DNA of 51,388 bases. Source: Leucogyrophana mollusca (Eukaryota; Basidiomycota; Agaricomycetes; Boletales). The notes beneath the pieces were generated by a model. That model did not search any database, was not told the DNA's origin, and saw only the letters and a list, made by a program, of their open reading frames with translations. Of the stretch, positions 45,503-51,388 are shown one piece after another. The position numbers were made by a program, and so were the translations under genes. The DNA is taken from contig MU266535.1 in assembly GCA_021014945.1 (NCBI GenBank), forward strand, positions 1 through 51,388, given 5' to 3'. How positions within the stretch are numbered: the stretch's first letter is position 1; each line of letters opens with the position of its first letter.

Positions 45503-46764
45503 ATTGTTCGTGTAACGGGTGTGTTATAGATACAAGAAGCTGTTGAATTCCCAAAGTCCATCGTTAGTAAACCCAGTGTGTGAGCCTTTCTTGCGTGATC
45601 AGCCACAGAGCGTGACCGTGAGAATATGATGGTGTTTGGGGTCCGTGAAACCGTGCATTTTGCGATTGGCTGAGCAAAAATGCCGCAACTTTCCCGTTTC
45701 TCAGTCCCTCGAAAATGCCTCATCTCTCCCCATCATCACCTCCGTTTCCTTCTCTTATCTCTCATTTTTCTACCGTATTTCTCTTCATCTTGCTCATCAT
45801 CCATGCTTTTTCGATCTAGGAAAAATCGTAGCCTGCCTAATCGATGATATTGGTCATTGTCACTTCGTGGTACCCCCAGGATTAGACAGGTAGGTCTATC
45901 AGAGTATGACACGTTGCAACACAAGTGGGAGTGCAGTACTCAGCAAACTTGTGTTGCACCGTGCCATACTTGCTCCACGACCTCCTTCGAGTCTTTCCCG
46001 ATGTCCCTCATGAACACCCCTTTGTCCTCGTTGGCGGGTTTGCTCTTGGAACTCATCTATGGCACTATCGACGGGGTTCCTCAATGCCAATGTCCTCTCA
46101 ACGACATCTTTGCATGGCTTCCTTCGCGATTTCGGATTCTCACTAGTATAACCTTACCACTTCCCTGTTCTGTCACCTCACACCGAGTGCCGACATTTCT
46201 TGGAGGCCACCGTTTTGCATCCCACCCTCCGTATCCCAGGTAACTACGGATTACCAATACTGTCGACCTCGCGCCACATTGCGCGCCGTTGGGTGGCGAA
46301 GTGCGAGCGTAGTTCTCCGAATCTGATCCACCCACGGATACTTTCCGGACTATCTTCGTTGGAGACGTCCTTTATTCCGACGTGGTCGTTCCATCGAGAT
46401 ATCTGTCATCCGTCGCTTGAGCCTGGCCATTCATCCTTCCTCTTCAAGTTTCCCCGAGTCAGATCAGCCCTGATCTCTGGTCTGGTCACTAGTCAGGCGA
46501 GAATCGGACTGTTGACGTGGCAACGTTTCGCTTGTTTATCGATTGCAGTCTCACAAACGATGCCCGACCAAGTCGCTCGGTGATGAACTGCTGAGAGATT
46601 TGAATTTCTGCTAACATTTCTAGCTGAGAAAAGTAATTGACTCGATAACACGGATTTGGATTAGTGCTCCGGTGATTTCCGAGTCTTGTTTTATCTGTGG
46701 TCCTGCCCGACTTCATTCATTTCTCCAACGTCTATCGACATTGTCATCCAGCTCAGTTTTCCAA
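45503..46764. other. Long spacer upstream of the CTR gene
   Basis: 1.26 kb between the start of the rhodanese gene (-) and the CTR gene (+). Plus-strand frames such as 45857-46243 and 46200-46583 have no ATG-led, motif-bearing product and no convincing splicing. The region may contain an old gene remnant; its 3' end carries the CTR promoter, with a GCTG core at 46591-46594. Confidence 0.4.
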
Positions 46765-47442
46765 ATGGATATGGGCTCTGGCGATAACAGTACTGGCATG
46801 ACCGTGACCATGGATATGATGGTTCCATGGCTGCACTTTAATGGAGGTGATAACCTCTTTTTTAAAGCGTGGAAGCCATCTTCTAGCGGTGCCATTGCTG
46901 GAGCAAGCATTGCACTATTCGTGTTTGCAGTACTAGATAGGTGGATCTCTGCATGGAGACGCACGAAAGAGTTGAATTGGAAGCAACGGCAAGTGCAGTC
47001 AACCCACCGCATAACCTCCTCTGATCTTGGTAAGTGAACAGCGCTCTTGAAATCGTTCTGGAGACAGAGTCGGCCGCTTCGTCGTCGACCGGCAAGCTTG
47101 ATATCGACAAGAAGTCGACAGATCCCCCTACGGTGATGGCTGTTATTGAGGAGGCACGGCCAGCTCATGCGCCAAATGCTCGTACTCGCACCAGTCACCG
47201 AGTCATACCCCCCTTCATCGCTTCGCACGATATACCACGGGGCATTTTTCAAGGGGTGCAGTCGTTCTTTTCTTATGCCTTGATGCTGGCCGTCATGTGA
47301 GCACTCCTGTAAGGATATCATACCGTTATCTCACTCCTTCGACAGGACATTCCAGGCGGCCTATATAATTTCCATCATACTGGGACTTGCCGTTGGAGAG
47401 ATCTTGTTTGGGAGAATTGGGCGCACGCAAGCAGTGGCGTGA
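46765..47442 (+). CDS. CTR: CTR family copper transporter
   Basis: Three exons: 46765-47029, then 47068 (or 47122)-47296, then 47346-47442. This gives 196 residues, or 178 with the alternative acceptor. The N-terminus is Met-rich (MDMGSGDNSTGMTVTMDMMV). Helix 1 is GAIAGASIALFVFAVLDRWI. A cytosolic loop follows. Helix 2 holds the MxxxM selectivity motif (YALMLAVMTFQAAY) and helix 3 the GxxxG packing motif (GLAVGEILFG). These are the defining features of PF04145 high-affinity Cu(I) importers, which form trimers. Donor gtaagt at 47030 is strong, but two in-frame acceptors are possible (38-nt or 92-nt intron), differing by 18 codons of the loop. A BIM1-like copper-binding protein gene follows 554 bp downstream on the same strand. 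Confidence 0.92.
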
Positions 47443-47996
47443 CACTCGAGCCACCGATTAACTTGAAGGGCAGCATGTGATACGCTGTCCCTGGTCCATA
47501 CCTCAGTGACGGGCCCATCATGATATATGTACCCTAGCTTTGTGGACGCCGTCTCCATGGCTCGCGCATTCAGGACCTTAGTTAGCGTATTTATCTATTA
47601 CAATGACGATTACGACTGGAATGGAATCCATCTCTCGTGTAGTGGCCTCTGCGCTCGGACACTGAAGCTCTCCACATGAAATTTGGGCCGTTTGTGGTTT
47701 TGTCTGCACATGCTACACTCCCTTGCGTCCAATCGAGTCCAAACGCGAGCAGAAAGTTCCTGTTTCAGTGTTTGAACGGACTTGGATGAGATGGGCGGAT
47801 CGCAACAAGAGATCAAGTAAGCAAGCCAAACATGGCCAAAGGATGGTGAAAAAACTTTTCGTACCTAGCTGTGGCTGAACTTGGATTGGGTTGAACTTTG
47901 AAGGATTAAATACTTCGGGACTTGAGAGGAATGTGAAGCATCTATTCTCCAGGGAAGGGCTTGTCCACCACGAAAAAGTGCTAAGGAACACTGATA
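47443..47996. promoter_or_regulatory. Spacer between CTR and BIM1-like genes
   Basis: 554 bp in a head-to-tail pair, presumably the CTR terminator and BIM1-like promoter. Two GCTG cores sit close together at 47868-47871 and 47874-47877. GCTG is the core of several fungal copper-regulatory elements, but neither copy fits the full fission-yeast consensus, so this is only a hint. Confidence 0.35.
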
Positions 47997-48795
47997 ATGC
48001 GATTCTCCACCGTTGCTCTCCTAGGCGGACTGGCCTCCGTCGCTCGCGCTCACTTCCAGCTCCAATATCCTGTGCCAAGAGGCCCTTTCGTCGAAGACAA
48101 CGAGCCTACGTTCTGCGGTCAGAGCATAGAAGATTCTAACCTCGTTGTTTTTACTAAATGAATTGCAGATGGCTATAATGACGCTGTGAATAATCGTACG
48201 GTGTTTCCACTCAGCAACGGTATAATCAACCTCAACAGCGAACATCCGCAATGGACGGGTACGTTTCGGGTTGCGATACATCCTTTATATTACTCATCGA
48301 TTGAAATATGCTCAGCTGGCGTAATCGTATCCACTAAAGCGGATCCAACGTCTTTCGGAGACTTTAACAACTCTGCAGGTACTTACCAGTTGGTAGTCCA
48401 ATACTTCCAACAAAGCGGTGAAGGGAAGTTTTGCTTCCCTATTGACCTCGCCGCAAACTCCAATGTCACTGGCCTCACGGACGGCGCCAACGTCACCATC
48501 CAGGTGATCTTCAACGGGGGTGATGGTAACCTTTATCAGGTATATCAAAGTCGTATCATCGTAGCAGCGGTACTCAATCAGTCTATATTGTATGCCACAG
48601 TGTGCAGACTTGACGCTGTCTGGTAGTGTTTCGGTTCCCGCGAACGCCACATCTAGCTGTACCAACACTACTTCGACGCCATCTACGTCGTCCACCGCTC
48701 CCAGTACATCGCAAACTGGCGGTGCGGCGAAGGGAATGATGCCTATGTCTGGATTCGCTGTTGGAGCGCTTGGCTTGGCGCTATCCATTTTGTGA
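47997..48795 (+). CDS. BIM1: BIM1-like (X325) LPMO-related GPI-anchored copper-binding protein
   Basis: Four exons (47997-48117, 48169-48258, 48316-48539, 48601-48795) give 209 residues. The signal peptide [18 protein letters not shown] ends just before His19, so the mature protein starts with His, the copper-brace residue of LPMO-like folds. The X325-type N-terminus [18 protein letters not shown] is followed by PTFC, FPLSNG, a second His in [23 protein letters not shown] and [18 protein letters not shown] with candidate Asp ligands. A Ser/Thr-rich linker and a hydrophobic end ([14 protein letters not shown]) predict a GPI anchor. In Cryptococcus, Bim1 captures Cu at the surface and works with Ctr1; this gene directly follows a CTR gene. 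No polysaccharide oxidase activity is implied. Confidence 0.87.
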
Positions 48796-50891
48796 GAAAG
48801 GGATATTCATGGGCTTGGTTACAAAAGGAGTAGTTTTTGTATATTGATGAGCCGAAAATGAAATAGCCGTTCAAACGCCAGTATATAGATAAATGAAGAA
48901 GTTTTCAGCGCCTCTTGTAGGGAAGTAAACCAAATGGTTGTCGGCTTTCCATCGTATCCGCTCGTGATAAATTGCGACACGCAAATGCCCTGCATTTTGA
49001 ATAACCCGAAGTGCATGCTGCGTCCTTGCTCTCACCTTGTATTAAGTCATAAAGACCAAGTTGCCCTTCAAGGCTTGATTGAGGCAACACAGGCGGTCAG
49101 CGTAATGGCGGGCGGATGAGGTATAGCTGTAAAGGGGGTACAAAAAAGAGGCGTACGCATGTTTTATGATTTAGAACAAGATGTTGGGATCGAGGGCCTT
49201 GTCGCCTCGCAACCCGTCGTCATCGCGTACACTTGAACCTTCTACAAACCCTGAGATGCATGTCCAGCCGGCGGCGAAATAGAACAAAGGAACGGAGAGT
49301 CCTTCGGATACTGACACCGTCCAGGAATTGGGGACCCATCGACGCCTGCTGTGATGGTGCCGCTGGATGAGGTTTTGCCAAGATGCCGTAATAAGAACGC
49401 AGGCGCAAGTATAAACAGTAGTTCAGAGGACATGTGTTCCGATAGGCGTTGCTTAGCAATTATGCAATGGAAGGACTACTCCGCGCGAGCTTGACTTCCG
49501 GCGCGCACGCAGAAATGACCTTTGTTACAACGATGTTCGGAGAAATGAGGCCGTAAGACTTGGTCGAATTACGCTGCAGAGCAGATCAGACAGCATGAAT
49601 CAGTTTCTCCTTTTTACGCCAAGTTCTTGAGTGAGAGTTCATCACATACAGTCAGGCCAGCTGTTGGACACTGCGGCTCGTTGCCAGTGGCAGTATCCCG
49701 CCGCCATCGGGGAGGTAAGAAAGGGGGCCGATATGCACTGGCAACGGACTTTGATGTCCGTAAAGTAATAGAGATGTTTTGATGCGACAAAGACGCGTGA
49801 TCTGAAACAGAACTTGGTGGTAGCAATGGTCGCTTGTTCTTTCAGGCTTTTCATGAAGTTCAAACAGATGGAGGCCAATGGCTTGCAATCCTAACATAGA
49901 CAAACAAATCATTTCACGGTGCCTGCCGAGCGTGGTCAACAGAAGAGAGCTACCTCCTGCCACCTCGGACCTGCGGGCTGTGCTGCAGAACAAACGTAGC
50001 CCTTTGCAAATTTGCACAGCACCCCACGATTGCACCATCAGATCAAAGATGTTGATATTATGAACTCTCCCACAGAGCCTGCAGATGTTCTTCCATCATA
50101 CCTGCGGCCGCAGGCTTTGATATCCCATCCCTGCAATACCGCACGAGGTCTCACGCTGCCGCAGTCATCCTGATCTATCACTTCATCCTCAGCTGCGTCC
50201 AACAGAGCGGGGAGGTGGGGGGTCTGGGGAGTGATCAAATCCAGTTATAGAAGGGGAAGTATCTCCTCATACAACACACCAAGACTCACAGGACCGTGGA
50301 TTATCACATGCTCGATACTGATAGACCCTACATTCGTGTTTTTCTTTGCGTTTTGTGTCCGATGCCGTATTCGCAGGGCTGGGGGCAATCCCGCTGAGTG
50401 TTATGGTATTATCAACATGCTTCCCGCTTACGATTTTGAAATGACTGGTATCGTCCATGGACATCCGGACGACGAAGTCGACGACTGTCGACCAACATCA
50501 ATTCTCTGGCCAATAACTACACACCAATTCACCAATGTTGCCGCTGATATGAAGAAAAGGGAACTAGTAGCCCGTCTAACATCTGCAAAGTCCCAAAAAT
50601 TTCGCTTAACTTCAGAGAAGTTTGATGACTTACGACGTTTCGGTCCGTGATTCCGATTGGTGGACTCCGACTTCCGGTGCCAATAGATGCCAACAGGTTA
50701 TCCTCAGGAATCAAAGCATCTTACCGACACCTTATGCTTATATAACAACAGCAACACTAATAATATAATGCAAATATTATGATTATCAGCCAGAGACATA
50801 CATTGCACCGACGCAACAGGAGATAATTGTAATGTAAACTAACAATCATGATACATGTACGATGCGTGAGACTGGATAGTTCTACGGTTGC
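48796..50891. other. Gene-poor stretch near the right end
   Basis: About 2.1 kb without a gene I can name. ATG-led frames such as 49652-50038 (-, 128 codons) have no recognisable motif; the plus frame 50231-50650 begins only with GTG. A minus-strand open reading ending at 49171 (listed separately) is the best candidate exon. Confidence 0.35.
49171..49420 (-). other. Possible terminal exon of an unrecognised minus-strand gene
   Basis: Read on the minus strand, one frame stays open for about 80 codons down to a TAA at 49171-49173. It gives RWVPNSWTVSVSEGLSVPLF, then YFAAGWTCISGFVEGSS, and ends GDKALDPNILF. The hydrophobic centre and charged ending look protein-like. There is no ATG in the frame, so it would need a 5' exon, and I could not find one. 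Possible acceptors are the AG sites near 49350-49370. It may equally be a chance open frame. Confidence 0.22.
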
Positions 50892-51388
50892 TTATGCAAG
50901 GTCAGTAAGTAGAGAGTGGTATACTTCTTTGTCAGAAAACGTATTGAGGAGGAATTGTCGAGGAAGTTCCAGGACGTTGGCTTGCGTGAGGCTACGATCC
51001 ATCTTCTCGCCGAATACCGGTATCAGTTCTACTGAATGTGTGACGGAGGTCATTGGATACACGCCTGCCATTGGCACAGGCGCATGATCGATTGTGACAC
51101 CTGAACGAATGATCCGTTCGACCATGTACATGTCGACGTGGGGTAGCTGGGCGGGGCTGGACACACAACAAAAGTTCTGAACGTAGATCAGTGGCCGAGA
51201 GAGATGTTGTGGGAGGTTTGTTCCCGAGCGTGCAATAGGCTCGAATATCACGCGTACTTGGGCAACGTTGGGCTCTCCTGGTGCGGTCAGATAAGATCGC
51301 GCGGCGAGAAATGCCGATAGTACATACCGTCTAGCACTTCTTGTAGTTCCGCATCATGCAGTAACACTACGTCGCCCTTACCAAAGGG
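50892..51388 (-). CDS. C-terminal part of a possible Plavaka/CACTA-type transposon protein (cut by window edge)
   Basis: Two exonic stretches read on the minus strand. One runs from the window edge to a donor near 51328 (PFGKGDVVLLHDAELQEVLD). The other starts near 51279 and runs to a stop at 50892: GEPNVAQVRVIFEPI, RPLIYVQNFCCVSSPAQLPH, HSVELIPVFGEKMDRSLTQA and FLLNTFSDKEVYHSLLTDL. The pattern of an aromatic 'YV' segment, a 'VELIPVFG' segment and an Asn/Phe 'FLLN' ending resembles the C-terminal region of large proteins from Agaricomycete CACTA/Plavaka-type or KDZ-type transposons. The N-terminal part lies outside the window, so intactness cannot be judged. Confidence 0.42.
50892..51388. mobile_element. 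Possible edge of a DNA transposon
   Basis: If the truncated protein at the right edge belongs to a Plavaka/CACTA-type element, a terminal inverted repeat and target duplication should lie to the left, in the gene-poor 48.8-50.9 kb. I could not see a clear one by eye. The call rests only on resemblance of the protein's C-terminus to transposon-encoded proteins. Confidence 0.25.

Noticed and set aside
45857..46583. Plus-strand frames upstream of CTR as a gene (F-box-like fragment considered)
   Set aside because: Fragments such as LAGLLLELIYGTIDGVP hint at an F-box, but the frame starts with TTG, no neighbouring exon extends it, and no second motif appears.
50231..50650. Plus-strand frame of 139 codons near the right end
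   Set aside because: It begins with GTG, has no domain or signal, and its composition does not resemble the coding regions in the window.

Overview
The window looks like a stretch of chromosome from a filamentous basidiomycete, most likely an Agaricomycete. Almost every gene is interrupted by short GT..AG introns of about 40-95 nt. The family mix is also typical: fungal BTB proteins, F-box/leucine-rich proteins, NmrA-like reductases, a multicopper oxidase, a seven-helix membrane protein of the DUF6533/6534 type, a GT69 (CAP59-like) mannosyltransferase and a possible Plavaka/CACTA-type transposon fragment. I see no rRNA, tRNA or CRISPR array. Names are from reading translated exons; no database search was run.

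Region 1 (1-15 kb) is accessory. Two expanded families interleave: three BTB proteins on + (466-1664, 1887-3204, 12823-14870) and three NmrA-like oxidoreductases on - (3390-4445, 5007-6055, 11292-12352). Between the second and third reductase lie a divergent pair, a GPI-anchored acid phosphatase (-) and a multicopper oxidase with an N-terminal membrane anchor (+). Conserved intron positions show that each trio is a paralogue set. The third reductase has one extra intron, and the third BTB protein has a long disordered N-terminus.

Region 2 (15-25.4 kb) holds an F-box-type protein (-), a multi-pass membrane protein (+), a GT69 mannosyltransferase (+), the N-glycan mannosyltransferase ALG1 (-) and the mitochondrial Fe-S protein NFU1 (+). 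ALG1 and NFU1 diverge from a gap of about 107 bp.

Region 3 (25.9-43.3 kb) is mostly nuclear housekeeping: MPH1/FANCM-type DNA helicase (-), an Enhancer-of-zeste-type H3K27 methyltransferase (-), a G-patch/zinc-finger protein (+), a BET double-bromodomain protein (-), a WDR70-like WD40 protein (-), and a conserved-looking basic/disordered protein of unknown function (+). The methyltransferase and the G-patch gene may diverge from start codons only 37 bp apart.

Region 4 (43.6-51.4 kb) holds frataxin (-) and a mitochondrial rhodanese (-), then a CTR copper transporter (+) followed directly by a BIM1/X325-type, LPMO-like GPI-anchored copper protein (+). The last two form a plausible copper-acquisition pair. 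With the membrane multicopper oxidase at 9-11 kb and the Fe-S genes (NFU1, frataxin, rhodanese), the window is rich in metal handling. The last 2.5 kb are gene-poor and end in what may be the C-terminal part of a transposon protein running off the right edge.
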